From Carettochelys insculpta (lineage: Eukaryota; Chordata; Testudines; Carettochelyidae), in the NCBI RefSeq assembly GCF_033958435.1, contig NC_134150.1, positions 40,171,501 to 40,235,500 of the forward strand: 64,000 bases of DNA. Direction: 5' to 3'. A program made the position numbers and the translations under genes. The notes under the pieces were generated by a model. That model worked only from the letters and a program-made list of their open reading frames with translations. It ran no database searches and had not been told where the DNA came from. Below, piece after piece: positions 24,550-35,769 of this stretch; position 1 is the stretch's first letter, and every line of letters starts with the position of its first letter.

Positions 24550-25560
24550 GCTTGACAGCAATGAATCCTGGACCATGTCCCTATACCAGTCCTCAGCACT
24601 CTCCTTCCTACAGGCTCTACCACTCTGGTTCTCCATTGCTTCTTATCTCCTCCACTTCTGAGCCAGCAAGAGAGAAGCCGTTTTATAGCCAGTCTCAGCT
24701 GGTTCTTTATTGGATCCAGCTGTCCTGCTTAACCTGGCTCCCTTGAGTCTGCTAGGCTACGTCTACACGTGCACGCTACATCGAAATAGCTTATTTCGAT
24801 GTAGCGACATCGAAATAACGTCTACACGTCCTCCAGGGCTGGCAACGTCGACGTTCAACTTCGATGTTGGGCAGCACCACATCGAAATAGGCGCTGCGAG
24901 GGAACGTCTACACACCAAAGTAGCACACATCGAAATAAGGGTGCCAGGAACAGCTGCAGACAGGGTCACAGGGTGTACTCAACAGCAAGCCGCTCCCTTG
25001 AAGGGCCCTTCCCAGACACAGTTGCACTAAACAACACAAGATCCACAGAGCCGACAACTGGTTGCAGACCCTGTGCATGCAGCATGGATCCCCAGCTGCC
25101 ACAGCAGCAACCAGAAGCCCTGGGCTAAGGGCTGCTGCACACGGTGACCATAGAGCCCCGCAGGGGCTGGAGAGAGAGTGTCTCTCAACCCCTCAGCTGA
25201 TGGCCGCCATGGCGGGTCCCGCTATTTCGATGTTGCGGGACGCGGATTGTCTACACGTGCCCTACTTCGACGTTCAACTTCGAAGTAGGGCGCTATTCCC
25301 ATCCCCTCATGGGGTTAGCGACTTCGATGTCTCGCTGCCTAACGTCGATTTCAACTTCGAAATAGCACCCAACACGTGTAGCCGTGACGGGCACTATTTC
25401 GAAGTTGGCGCCGCTACTTCAAAGTAGCGTGCACGTGTAGACGCGGCCCTAGACTCTTAACTGGCCCCCAGTGTTTTAACTGGCTTAATTGCCCTGATTG
25501 CTTCTAGCAGGTTCCTGCTGGTTTTGGGTCAGCCATCACTAGTTTAATCTGGGAACAGGG
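24550..25560. repeat. LTR-like repeat interrupted by Harbinger-like copy 3
   Basis: AGCTGGTTCTTTATTGGATC and CCTGCTTAACCTGGCTCCCT lie before the MITE. AACTGGCCCCCAGTGTTTTA, TTGCCCTGATTGCTTCTAGC and GGTTCCTGCTGGTTTTGGG lie after it. The two parts read as one C/T-rich repeat without the 694-bp element. Class uncertain. Confidence 0.4.
24755..25448 (+). mobile_element. Harbinger-like non-autonomous element, about 700-bp family, copy 3
   Basis: This 694-bp element starts GGCTACGTCTACACGTGCACGCTAC and ends with the inverted GTAGCGTGCACGTGTAGACGCGGCC. It is flanked by CTA at 24752-24754 and 25449-25451. It interrupts an LTR-like repeat whose two halves continue on either side. A 121-codon frame (25062-25427) is open, as in the sister copies. 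A 3-bp duplication and G-rich termini fit the PIF/Harbinger superfamily. No transposase is encoded. Confidence 0.82.
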
Positions 25561-25903
25561 ACTTACTCAATCTCGGGCTAATATATCTCCACTCTATAAT
25601 GCTTCTGTAGCCAGTGGGCGCTGAGTCTCAGTGGGCATTGTCTGGGGTTCTCTGCTTGGTATCCCTTTCTGGCTCCCTTGTTTTAACCATATGACCTCCA
25701 TGCCTGTCCCTGTTTTCTTTTCATTTGTCCCCCATAATTATTTGGGTTCCTGAGTCTAATGGATTTGAGTCTAATGGATCCCCGCCATGGGGGGAGGGAT
25801 CTTTTAGCTGTGAGTGGACTTGCATCTGCCCACTACTTAGATCCCAACAGCATTTCTCTTCTATAACCCTCTGGCCTGATTCTGTCACACCTCTGAAGAT
25901 GAG

Positions 25904-26159
25904 AAGGCAGTCCAGTAGCACTTTAAAGACTAACAAAATACTTTATTAGGTGATGAGCTTTCGTGGGTCCAAATCATAAAGATGTCATCGATGCATCATA
26001 AGTCGAGGAGGGGTAATAGGGGACAAGAGCTGAGGAATCATTGTTCCGGAGCATATTGTGGGGCCATGCAGGTGCCCATAGCAGTTCCGCTAATCTGGAG
26101 ATATAAATTGTCCCCAAATCGGAAATAATTGTGTGTGAGAACAAAGTTACAGAGGTCAG
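25904..26159 (-). pseudogene. Inverted Penelope fragment: RT piece joined directly to the 3' tail
   Basis: Read on the minus strand, the RT sequence runs through the YIDDIF-encoding bases to ...GATTTGGACCCA. It then jumps straight into CGAAAGCTCATCACCTAATAA and GTCTTTAAAGTGCTACTGGA, which is the element tail. About 1 kb of coding sequence between them is missing. A few bases (CCCA) could have served as microhomology at the join. At about 26159 the sequence flips to the plus strand. Confidence 0.8.
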
Positions 26160-27220
26160 ACACCTCTTACGATACATCGATGACATCTTTATGATTTGGA
26201 CCCATGGTCTAGAAGAACTCCACAGAGACGTTAACAATCTGCAACCCCCCATCAACTTATGCCTGGACTACTCCACACGAGAGATGCATTTCCGGGACAC
26301 TACAGTACAAATCAAGGATGGCCTGATCAGTACCACACTCTGCCGGAAACCCACTGATCGCTATACTTACCTACGTGCTCCTAGCTTCCATCCTGCACAC
26401 GCAACTGGATCCGTTGTTTACAGTCAAGCCCTTAGTTACAATCGCGTTTGCTCTGATCCTACTGACAGAGACTGAAAACTGCAAGATCTCTACCAAATAT
26501 TCATAAACCTGAATTACCGACCAGGAGAAAAGAAAAAACAAATCAACAGGGCCAGACGAAGACCCAGAGACCAGCTACTCAAAGATCGGCCCAAAAAAGC
26601 CAGTAACAGAACACCACTGGTCATTACTTACAGCCCCCCAAATCAAACCACTGCAATGCATTATTAAAGACCTACAATCTATCCTTACTCAGGATGCCAC
26701 ACTCCAGAAGGCCCTAGGTGACGGGCCTGTTCCGTCTTACAGACAACCTCCCAGTCTTATGAGGATGCTCACCAACAACCACAGTCTATACTGCAGGAAC
26801 AACAATCCTGGAACTTTTCCTTGCAACAAGACCCATTGCCAGCTTTGTTCACATATCTATTCTGGAGATGCCATCACTGGACCTAACCAGGTTATTCACA
26901 GAATCATGGGCACATTTTCATGTTCCTCAACAAACATCATATTTTCTATCATGTGCCAACAATGCCCAGATGCTTTGTATATTGGACAGACTTCAAACTC
27001 TCTTAGACAAAGAATTAATGGGCATAAAACAGACATAAAAACACTCCTGGTTCACAAACTTGGCAGCCAGCACTTTAATGGAATGGGCCATTCTGTTAAT
27101 GACCTGAAAGTCTGCGTTTTACTGAAGAGGAATTTTCACAGCACTTTGGAAAGAGAGGCTGCTGAACCCTCTTTTAAATCAAATTCAAATTTTGCATACT
27201 TTGCTTTATATAATTCTTGA
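26160..27220 (+). pseudogene. Degenerate Penelope RT/GIY-YIG coding region
   Basis: From LLRYIDDIFMIWTHG onward this matches the frame at 43493-45373. A TGA ends the first segment at 26475, where the other copy has a Gln codon after DPTDRD. The region up to about 26758 needs frame changes. Frame is recovered from 26759 to 27220, which keeps the Cys-rich linker and the GIY-YIG motifs IIFSIMCQQCPDALYIGQTS and LRQRINGHKTDIK. The N-terminal RT motifs A and B are not present in this orientation. It is a dead copy. Confidence 0.85.
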
Positions 27221-27319
27221 CTCCCCACCTCTCTGCTCTCTGATTTACTCACCTTGATAATATTTTTCTGATTTGTCAACTTGATTTCTATTTTTGGTTC
27301 TCAGTGCCTTAAACATTGA

Positions 27320-28024
27320 GGCCGCGTGTGCACGCTACTTCGAAGTAGCGGCGCCAACTTCGAAATAGCGCCCGTCATGGCTACACGTGTTGGGCACTAT
27401 TTCGAAGTTGACATTGATGTTAGGCGGCGAGACGTCGAAGTCGCTAACCCCATGAGGGGATGGGAATAGCGCACTACTTCGAAGTTGAACGTCGAAGTAG
27501 GGCACGTGTAGACAATCCGCGTCCCGCAACATTGAAATAGTGGGGTCCGCCATGGCAGCCATCAGCTGAGGGGTTGAGAGATGCTCTCTCTCCAGCCCCT
27601 GCGGGGCTCTATGATCACCGTGTGCAGCAGCCCTTAGCCCAGGGCTTCTGGCTGCTGCTGCTGCAGCTGGGGATCCATGCTGCATGCACAGGGTCTGCAA
27701 CCAGTTGTCGGCTCTGTGGATCTTGTGTTGTTTAGTGCAACTGTGTCTGGGAGGGGCCCTTTAAGGGAGTGGCTTGCTGTTGAGTCCGCCCTGTGACCCT
27801 GTCTGCAGCTGTTCCTGGCACCCTTATTTCGATGTGTGCTACTTTGGCGTGTAGACGTTCCCTCGCAGCACCTATTTTGATGTGGTGCTGCCCAACGTCG
27901 AAGTTGAACGTTGACGTTGCCAGCCCTGGAGGACGTGTAGACGTTATTCATTGAAATAGACTATTTCGATGTCGCTACATCGAAATAAGCTATTTCGATG
28001 TAGTGTGCATGTGTAGACGTAGCC
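27320..28024 (-). mobile_element. Harbinger-like non-autonomous element, about 700-bp family, copy 4 (nested in Penelope)
   Basis: This 705-bp element is flanked by TGA at 27317-27319 and 28025-28027. Removing it with one TGA restores ...CATTGAGTCTGTTC, which matches ATTGAGTCTGTTC in the tail of the 43-kb Penelope copy, so both ends are fixed. The ends are inverted repeats of the GGC(T/C)(A/G)CGTCTACACGTGCACG type, rich in TTCGAA. A 121-codon minus-strand frame at 27335-27700 is shared with the other three copies. Confidence 0.85.
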
Positions 28025-28192
28025 TGAGTCTGTTCTCATATGGCTATGATCTGAAGAAGAGGGTCTGTCCCACAAAAGCTCATCACCTAATAAATTATTT
28101 TGTTAGTCTTTAAAGTGCTACTGGACTGCTTTTTTGTTTTGATAGTACATAGACTAGCACGGCTATCTCTCTGTTATTACTCTGAAGATGAG

Positions 28193-28985
28193 GATTCCAC
28201 AACCTTCCTTGGAAACCTGTCCCAGCTCCTAACTTCCCTGATAGTTAAACAGTTTTCTACCTCTAATCTAAATTCTCCCTGCTGCATATTAAGTGGACAT
28301 GGAGAACAACTAGTCCTCTTTACAACAGCCCTTAACAAATTTGAAGACTGTTATCAGGCTCCTCACTTGGTTTTATTTTCTCGAGCATAAACATGTCTAG
28401 TTTTTAACCTTCTGTCACCTCAGTTGCTATTCTCTGGACTCTCTTCAATTTTGTCTCCATCTTTCCTAATGTGTGTTTCCCAGAATTGGACCCAATACGC
28501 CAGCTGAGGCCTCACCACTCCTAAATAAAGCAGGAGAATTCGTTAATACACCCCAGCATGATACTGTATTAGCCCTTTTTGCAGTGGCGTACTGGTGCTG
28601 ACTTATTCAATTTGTGATCCACTATAACCCCCACGTTCTTTTCAGCAGTATTGGTTAGTCCCTATTTTGTAGCTGTGCATTTGAGTTTTCCTTTCTAAGT
28701 GTAACACTTTGCACTTCTCTTTATCAACTTCCATCTTGGTGATATCAGACCCGTTCTCCAAATTGTTGCAGTCATTTTGAATTCTAATCCTGCTTTCCAA
28801 AGTGCTTGCGACCCTCCCCAGCTTGGAGTCATCTGCAAATTTTATGAGCATATTCTCCATTCTAGGATCCAAGTCGTTAATGGAAACATTGTATAGTACT
28901 GGGCTCAGGACTGATGTACCAGGTACACCTTCCCAGTCTGTCACCTTTCTACTGCCTGTACCTTACATTGCAAGAAACTGTCTCC
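28193..28985 (-). mobile_element. CR1 LINE ORF2/3' fragment, minus strand, split by Penelope insertion
   Basis: GATTCCACAACCTTCCTTGG at the left joins the 13-bp target sequence CTCTGAAGATGAG, which itself resembles the CR1 stretch before GATTCCACAACC. So the Penelope element inserted into CR1. Further right, CTTGGAGTCATCTGCAAATT and GTCGTTAATGGAAACATTGT are antisense CR1 reverse transcriptase sequence. The other half left of 25890 is poorly preserved. Confidence 0.8.
28642..28944 (-). pseudogene. CR1 reverse transcriptase remnant (FADD box)
   Basis: The minus-strand translation contains GVPGTSVLSPVLYNVSINDL followed by IKFADDSKLGRV and KEKCKVLHL. These correspond to RT motif B, the catalytic FADD box (28828-28839) and downstream motifs of the CR1/L3 clade. 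The usual GVPQGSVLGP is altered, and neighbouring segments lose frame. It is a fossil. Confidence 0.85.
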
Positions 28986-29084
28986 TGTGAGCTGTGAGAA
29001 GCTGGAGCCTGACTCCCAGCTCCCCACTGCTCAAAAGAGAGGGGAAACTGACCAGTGCTGATCAATTTCCTGGTTCCCCCAGTT

Positions 29085-29153
29085 GTGAGTTATTCAGCTT
29101 ATGCGGGGTTTCCAAGACCGCAATCTCCACGTAAGTCGGGGGTCTACTGTACG
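29085..29153. mobile_element. Terminal fragment of a Tigger/mariner-like element
   Basis: TTATTCAGCTTATGCGGGGT and AAGTCGGGGGTCTACTG followed by TA resemble the right end of a pogo/Tigger MITE (compare GGGGTTCTACTG-TA at 40385). The left terminus is not recognisable. Confidence 0.45.
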
Positions 29154-29957
29154 TCAAAGATCACAAAAGTTTATTTTTTTCTTCCTAATTAGGAGAGGCG
29201 CCTGATCTGGGAGTTAGCACAGAGTTAGTCAAACTTCTGTGATATACAGGTAACCTGAAATTTATCCACAGCTAGTTAATTGCTGTGGCGAATAGTTCCT
29301 GCCCGAGTACAGATGCTGCATTACTGCATTCATAAAATCACTGAGAACATTCCCTGGTGTGATAGCCAGGAGCCTGCAGAAAAACAGTCCAACTGGAACA
29401 GAGTACAGATTTTAGCAAGGCAATGAATGCCTGCTGGGAAAATAATAAATCCATTAACTGTTGAGATCCCTCTGATTTCCTAGAGGTGTGTACATAGACC
29501 ACTACCTTTCGTCTCCACTATCCAGGCTTTTGGGAATAGATTTCAAGCTGTCCTGTCAGTGTCAGGCATGTGTCAAAAGCTGGGTAAGTCTGGAGATGAA
29601 GACGACAGCTTCCCAAGGAGTTAGGGCCTGATCCTAGGAGATGCTGAGTTCCTTCTCAGGCCCAGGACCCCTCAAATCATCATCCCTTGAGAAGGCCAAT
29701 ACTGTAGCAGGTAGGAGGGCACAGATAAAAGGGCAAGTGCAAGTGTGTGTGTTCCCATTTTGTTTGTTTAACGATAGCACTGAATGCTGGAATGAAGCCC
29801 AGCACCTGGGAGGGAAAATGCTGCAGAGCTTTCCCAGAGCCTAGCCTACATCGTTTGGATTTGTCTGACAGTAGCACCCAGGGTTTGTGTGGGGGAACCA
29901 CAGCGAGCCTCTCTCTAGGACCTTAAGGAACAGCCCAATTTGCTCAGCAGGTAGGCC

Positions 29958-30060
29958 AGGTCTACGCTAGACCTCAAAGTCAGTCATAGATACGCAATTG
30001 CAGCTACAGCAATTGCATAGCTGGAATCGACTTATCTGCGATCAACTTACCTGGCCACCC
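29958..30060. mobile_element. Fragment of a GTCTACGCTAGACC-type MITE
   Basis: It starts GGCCAGGTCTACGCTAGACC and contains the palindromic pair CAATTGCAGCTACAGCAATTG. It is followed by GGAATCGACTTATCTGCGAT. Only one end is clear. Confidence 0.4.
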
Positions 30061-31584
30061 TCACTAGAGGGAACTGTTATACACCTGAGCAGATCTGACC
30101 TGCTCCATCCTGCAGAGGGCAGTGAAGTAGCATACTCAAGCTTGAATACATTTTACCCACTTCTCACCTGGGGAGTATGGAATTTAATTCAGGTTATTAC
30201 CCATTTTTTAAACCACTACATCACTGGTGCTGAGATGCCTCTATGCATCTTGGCCTCGTCACTGCATCTGCCTGTACCTTACATTAGCAGGTTTTTTTTT
30301 TCCACCTGTGGTACAAAATCCCTCCCTCACCTCCCGTTAGTCGGTTATCCCAGTACATTCACAGCAATGATAAGGAAGGTGAGACTAACCTGGAAAAATT
30401 GGTTCCCCTCTACAACCCTCCCACTAAAAAATAGTGACATGTTGAGGGTGATGATGGACAGGAGACAGAACACAGGAAAAAACCTGGACAGAAGACATAC
30501 AGATCAGAACTGGGTGAATGGTGGAGTTTTTGATTTGCTAGCCTTCAAGAAATATTTTAAAAACTGTTTCAAGTCAAGTGAAATGTTTTGTGCAACCTGG
30601 AACAAAATATTTTGTCACAATGTGGGCTTTTGAACGTTTTTAATTTTTTAAAAAATAGAATGGAAGGGCGCTTTGAAAAAAAAATGGTTTGAATCCCAAA
30701 CCCCAGAAATATTTCCTTTCACAATATCAAAATAAAAATATAGACTTTTGCTGGAGTGGGGGAGTGGTCTCCCTCCTGAAACACACACTGTAGAGAAATG
30801 GATTGGTGTTACTCAATCTGTGTGTTTTGATAAAAAATATTGTTGAAAATTTTTGCGCCGTTCTGTCAGAGACCAGAAAAGCCATCCCACCTGAATCAGA
30901 GTCATTAGTTGGTCACAGGTGGGAACTGATACCTCCAGAACAGCCACTTGTGCATTGAGACATGAATGATCCAGCAGCACAGTAGAGCAAATTACCTGCC
31001 CTAGAGTAAGGAAAGTCAAAACAAGACTGGGAATGAAATAGCTGGCCAAGAAAGCAATGAGGGAAGAGAGGAAAGGGAGGTCAAAATGCATAGGCAGTGA
31101 AGTGCTCAGAAGCTGCAACTCCTGCAAGAGCAGAAATAAGTCAGCACCACCCCAATGACACACCCAGAACTAGATCTAAGCCCCGGTGCTCCTCAGCTTT
31201 GCCCCGTCTGTCACCATTGAGTGACAAACTTCACCATGGGGGAGAGGAGACAGTGCTGACTGAGGAGCGTTTCACACTCATTTTGAACATCTGTAAGCAG
31301 CTGTCATCCTCATGCCTGCTGGATGTGGTTCACTGTCCTGTGGAGCGACACTGACCACTTACACAGAGAAAGAATGAGTCTCCTCTGCAGCCTAGAGGAG
31401 AGGCAGATGGCTTTTAGCTCCACTGTGGAGGTTCCTGCACTAAGCGTCAGAGGTTCCTGGTTCAGTTCCACTGGGCAGCATTACATAAGGACATGGAGAA
31501 TCAGGCCCTGAGTGTAAAACCTTCCAACATATTCCCATCCTGGGCCCCTCTTCTCACTCTGACCCTGTCAATGAACAAGCCTTT
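30061..31584. other. Intronic sequence, nothing recognised
   Basis: A 211-codon plus-strand frame (29998-30633) starts within a MITE fragment and has no recognisable domain. The AT-rich stretch near 30640-30740 lacks features. Confidence 0.4.
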
Positions 31585-31735
31585 CGACACACTGCAAAAC
31601 TGAGGCACTCACAGCAGATCAGATGACTGGCCTGTGGTCACCTAGGGAGACAGGGCAGACCCAGACCTTTTAACACCTAGTCCTGGTCCCATGCCTTCAA
31701 TGCAAAGCCATCATCCCTGCCACTCGTGGTCCTGC
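31585..31735 (-). mobile_element. MIR-like core-SINE fragment, minus strand
   Basis: CAAAACTGAGGCACTCACAG, GACTGGCCTGTGGTCACCTA and CAGACCCAGACCTTTTAACA match the reverse-complement MIR core (AAACTGAGGCACAGAGA...GGTCAC). Diverged and partial. Confidence 0.6.
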
Positions 31736-31992
31736 CAGCAGAGATAAAGACAGACGTGGGTGAGGTTGGGAGGTGTAGTCAAAGTAGACTGTGTGCTTTT
31801 GTAGCATTTTTAAGTACAGTTCTTATTGTAAGAACTGGCAGTTCACACTTCATGAGGCATATTCCTCAGCTGGGCCAGGCTGCAAGCCATTGTCATGTTT
31901 CATGATGAGGCTTTGTAGACACAGAGGCCAGCATGATCATTATGGACAGGGAATTAGAAGTGGATTGAGCAGGTAGGATCCTTGGGATAGGG

Positions 31993-32505
31993 CAGTGGTT
32001 TTCAGTGGGTCTGCTGTGAGAACTGTTCCGATGTGCCATGAAATTTTGTCTGTTTTCCCTCGATGGGCCGGGGGGAAATGCCAACCTCACAGGAGCCCAT
32101 TCGTGCCAGGAGGCAGCTGAAATGCTGCTTCCTGGCCTGAACAGGCTGGTGGGGAGCCCCCCTCCTCTGGCTGTGACAAGGAGGGAGGGAGGAAGGGTGG
32201 AAGCCTGTTGGGAGCCGGGATGTGGTTTAAATACATCCCTGGAGCCTTCCCCTCTACCCCCCGACCCCGCGTCTAATGGAGCAATGCTGAAATTTTCGGC
32301 AGTTACGTGGTTACCCAACATCCCATTTGATCCTTGTTTAGCTCGTTGTATGCACTACCATGTTGCAAACCTCTCTAATAAGACTGTAACCATAGTAAAT
32401 GTGACATTTATGAGCAATCGATTTGGCTGAGCGAAGTGGGCGCGCTGTGGAATTGTTTGATTTGTGGAAATGTGCCATGTTATTGAAAAGGTGGGGAACC
32501 CCCTG
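31993..32505. mobile_element. hAT-type MITE with 8-bp duplication
   Basis: It begins CAGTGGTTTTCAGTGGG and ends AAAGGTGGGGAACCCCCTG. The flanks are GGATAGGG (31985-31992) and GGATGGGG (32506-32513), seven of eight matching. ATGTGCCATGAAATTTTG near the left end and AAATGTGCCATGTTATTG near the right are typical hAT subterminal motifs. Confidence 0.8.
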
Positions 32506-33266
32506 GGATGGGGTGATGACATCTCTTGAGTCTGTATTGTAGCATGAGAGGATGAAAAGGGCTGAGAACTGGTGATGTCCACCCAACCAATCTGTCCAGG
32601 AAGTCCCCTGTGTCTGCTCTGCCCATTCCCTTGGCTGTAAAGCTGTAAGCTTTTCTGGAATCGATCATGCCTGTGCTGGAGGTTAGTGCCTATTCACACT
32701 TCCTCCCTCGCACATTTATTCCCTGCGAGGCTGTCAGAGCTCCGGAAAGTCCGTCTGCAGGATGTGAGCCTCTGGGAGCAGCTGGGAAATGTTCTCAGCG
32801 CAAGAGTCATGGGGGAGAAGAACAGCTGTGAAGAAAATCAGGAGGAGATAAGGAGAGATGCCTGGGGTAAAATGCAAGGAGGGTGGATGGTCTGATCAGT
32901 CTATGGACAGCTCAGTGTAAAGGGTCTGAATTTGGAGCTGCACCCTACAGCTGCTTCCCCCAGGCCAGCAGGCTCTGGGAGTATTAGGAAGGCGGCATGC
33001 TGAATCCTAGGTTGCTTCTGAAAGTGGACAGAGTAGCTCGGGCAGCTCTGGAGACCCTCCTCCAGCTGCGTCAGGAGCTGTAGAGCCAGTGCTGGAGGAA
33101 GAAGCATGCAGGGTCCTCAGTCAGGGAACGGTGCATGGAATCCCATACGCTGCTCCAAAGCTACTGCAGGGAGATCCTCATCAGCGCAGAGCTAACTTGG
33201 GACAGTGTCATGACATAAATGGAGTTACTCCAGGGATGGATTTGGCCCTGTATTTATAGCATAGTC

Positions 33267-33809
33267 CAGCAGCTCTCAAAGTTGGGGTTGGGACCACAGT
33301 GGGCATCTTGACCGCATTTCAATGGGGGCACCAGGGCTGACTTAATTTGCTGGGGCCCAGGCCTGAAGCTCAACCCCTCTCTTCAGGGATGAAGCCAGAG
33401 CGCATGGGCTTCATCTTTGGGTGGCAGAGCTCAGGGTACAGAGCCCCTGTCAGGGGCTGAAGCCCTTCTGAGCATCTGCTCTTCCCTCCACCCCTCTCTA
33501 GCATTCCCTCAAGCTGAATGTTTGGGTGGACACCAAGGGGAGATTCAAATCATGGCCCACTGATTAGCAGAGCGGCCACAGCCGGAAGCCTGCATTTCTG
33601 TTGGTGGCCACATGCCTCGGTGCACGTAATAAAATTTATTCCACCCATGGAAAGAGAAAACATTGCCTCCCACCCTGGAACAGTGGGCTACACCCCCTAC
33701 CCAGACAGAGGAACTTAGACAGGCTTGGGCTTTCCCCCACCCCACGAGTCATGTAGTAATTTATGTTGTTGGAAGGGGGTCAGAGTGTAGTTAAGTTTGA
33801 AACCCCCTG
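33267..33809. mobile_element. hAT-type MITE with 8-bp duplication
   Basis: It begins CAGCAGCTCTCAAAGTTGGG and ends TTAAGTTTGAAACCCCCTG. The flanks are GCATAGTC (33259-33266) and GGATAGTC (33810-33817), seven of eight matching. No transposase sequence is visible. Confidence 0.78.
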
Positions 33810-35324
33810 GGATAGTCTGTCATGGTAGCCTGTAGGTTTCTCATTCATGGAGTCTTCCTCCCAGCTCCAGAGGCAAGAAAAGCCATAAAGGGAAGGAATG
33901 AGGTAGTTACTCCAAGGGGCTGAAGAGGGATGATGGTAGAGGCATTTTGCCGATGAAGATGCCAGTGAGATGGCTGCCAGGATTGGGGCACGCAGTAGGG
34001 GACAGAAGCATGGTGCATAGTCCTGCCAGGTATCTGCAAGGCAGGGTGGTGTGACCCCAGCTAGGGAGCTTCCTCATTTCTTTTCCCCACTCCCTGCTAA
34101 AGGTGCATTTGAATTTGCTGTGCCTGTAGCCTGAGGCAGCCAGATGGCTGGAGATGGAAGCCAGGCAGTCTGCAGTGGCTATTAATAATTCAGTCTCAGT
34201 TTGCACCCTCTAGCGCAAGTGCAGAGATCATAACTCTGCCGTCTCAATCAATCTTCAGATGCTTCCAGACAGCACCTGAGAACACACGGGCTGCTACTGA
34301 GCATTGCTGTAGGCAGGGAAAAGACTTCCCAGTTAGTTATCTGGCACTATCCATTCTAAGTAGGTACAGCTGGAAGCAGAAAGCCCTTTCCCTGCTGCGG
34401 TGCTGCTCCTCCATTAATTAGCTGGTTCCTTGGACAATCAGACGTCCTCTGGAGAGGGTTACGTCATGTCCACAGCCTTCACCTTACTCCCTTCTGCTGA
34501 GGGACTCATTTACCAGCTCTGAGCAGGGACTTTTCAGTTTTGGGTGCTTGTAGATTTGAGGCATGTAAGGCTGGAGACTGCTCTTGTGTACGCTGCTGTT
34601 TGTACAGAGTAACCCCTAAAATCGGTGAGGTAGGGACTTATCTACATAGGGGAAATTGACCAGAATGTCTATTTCAGAGCAGATCACCATGCGGACACTG
34701 ACTGCCGTGTAAGAGTGTTCACATGGAGAATATGTAATAGCTGTTGCACATGTAGCTGTTACAGCCACTGTACTTTCTGCTTACACTCTATTTTAATCCA
34801 GAAGAGCTTCCCCATGCAGATAATCCCTAAATTACGTTGTCCTCTCAGGTACACTAGTGTATAGCTGGAGGTGGAGTAGGAGGTGGGTTGTGCTCTCAGC
34901 ATACACCAATGTAAACCTGGACTAACTCCACAGAAATTAAGTATTTCCTCCCTTACTTCCCCCCATGTCATTTTCCCCCCAGACATAGTTGCAGACAAAA
35001 CTAGCTTTGTGTTTTGGATCCTACAAGCATCTTTGCAGTTGTTGCTTCTTCCCTCCTACAGGCATCACTGGTGTTTCCATAACAAATGGTGATGTTGTAC
35101 AGGTGATTATGACTTCCAGGAGGGAGGAGTGGTGTCTAGTGAAAGAGGAGTGGGCTACTGACAAGAGGCCTGGAATTGTGGCCTGCACACAAGGCTGGGA
35201 ACCAGGACTCTTTTCTAAATTCCCTCAGGACTGTCAGTCCCTGAAAGAAGGAATTGACTCTTCCTTTCTGGCATGGACGCGATTTGGGTCTAATACAACT
35301 AATAACCTTTGCTCTGGTAATAAG

Positions 35325-35418
35325 TCCCTTCTGTGGCCTTGGACAAGTCATTTCAGGGTTCTGGGCCAATTTTCCCATCTCTAAAATGGTATTCCCCCAT
35401 CTTACATTGACTAACGCT
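35325..35418 (+). mobile_element. MIR-like fragment, truncated by foldback MITE
   Basis: GTGGCCTTGGACAAGTCATT, TCCCATCTCTAAAATGG and ATTCCCCCATCTTACATTGA follow the MIR core. The 348-bp MITE at 35422 begins directly afterwards. Confidence 0.5.
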
Positions 35419-35421
35419 TGA

Positions 35422-35769
35422 GGGCTTGTCTACACTACTGCCTTCCTTCGAAGGAAGGATGGTAATTAGGGTGTTGGGAGTTTACTAATGAAGTGCTGCG
35501 GCACATAGGCAGCACTTCATCAAGCAAATTCCCCCCTCGCAGCAGCTTCGAAGTTTTAAACTTCAAAGTACCTGCTTGCGTCTAGCTGCCGCTCACCTGC
35601 TGGTAGTTTGAAGTGCCTGGGGCAACTTCCAAGTCCCTTTACTCCTCAAAAGTTTAAAACTTCGAAGTTGTCACGGTGGGGAATATGCACCACAGCACTT
35701 CATTAGTAAACGCCCAGCACTCTAATTACCATCCTTCCTTCGAAGGAAGGTGGTAGTGTAGACAAGCCC
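35422..35769. mobile_element. 348-bp foldback MITE with about 77-bp terminal inverted repeats
   Basis: The left end GGGCTTGTCTACACTACTGC then CTTCCTTCGAAGGAAGGATG is repeated inverted at the right end through about 77 bp, up to TTTACTAATGAAGTGCTG, with few mismatches. The flanks are TGA (35419-35421) and TAA (35770-35772), a probable diverged 3-bp duplication. The arrangement resembles the palindromic Chompy-like MITEs described in crocodilians and turtles. It sits in a MIR-like remnant. Confidence 0.78.

Larger units (their letters stand above)
25904..28179 (+). mobile_element. Second Penelope-like element, internally inverted, with 13-bp target duplication
   Basis: CTCTGAAGATGAG occurs at 25891-25903 and again at 28180-28192, directly flanking Penelope sequence, so this is one insertion with a 13-bp target duplication. 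Inside, 25904-26159 is minus-strand element sequence: the tail, then RT sequence. From about 26160 to 27318 the element reads on the plus strand through RT and GIY-YIG into its 3' tail. The tail is interrupted by a Harbinger-like element at 27320-28024 and resumes at 28025. Such a head-to-head arrangement is common in Penelope insertions. The RT segment around YIDDIF is present in both orientations. Confidence 0.85.

Noticed and set aside
29998..30633. 211-codon open frame on the plus strand
   Set aside because: It begins inside a MITE fragment, the translation has no recognisable motif, and composition matches the surrounding non-coding DNA.
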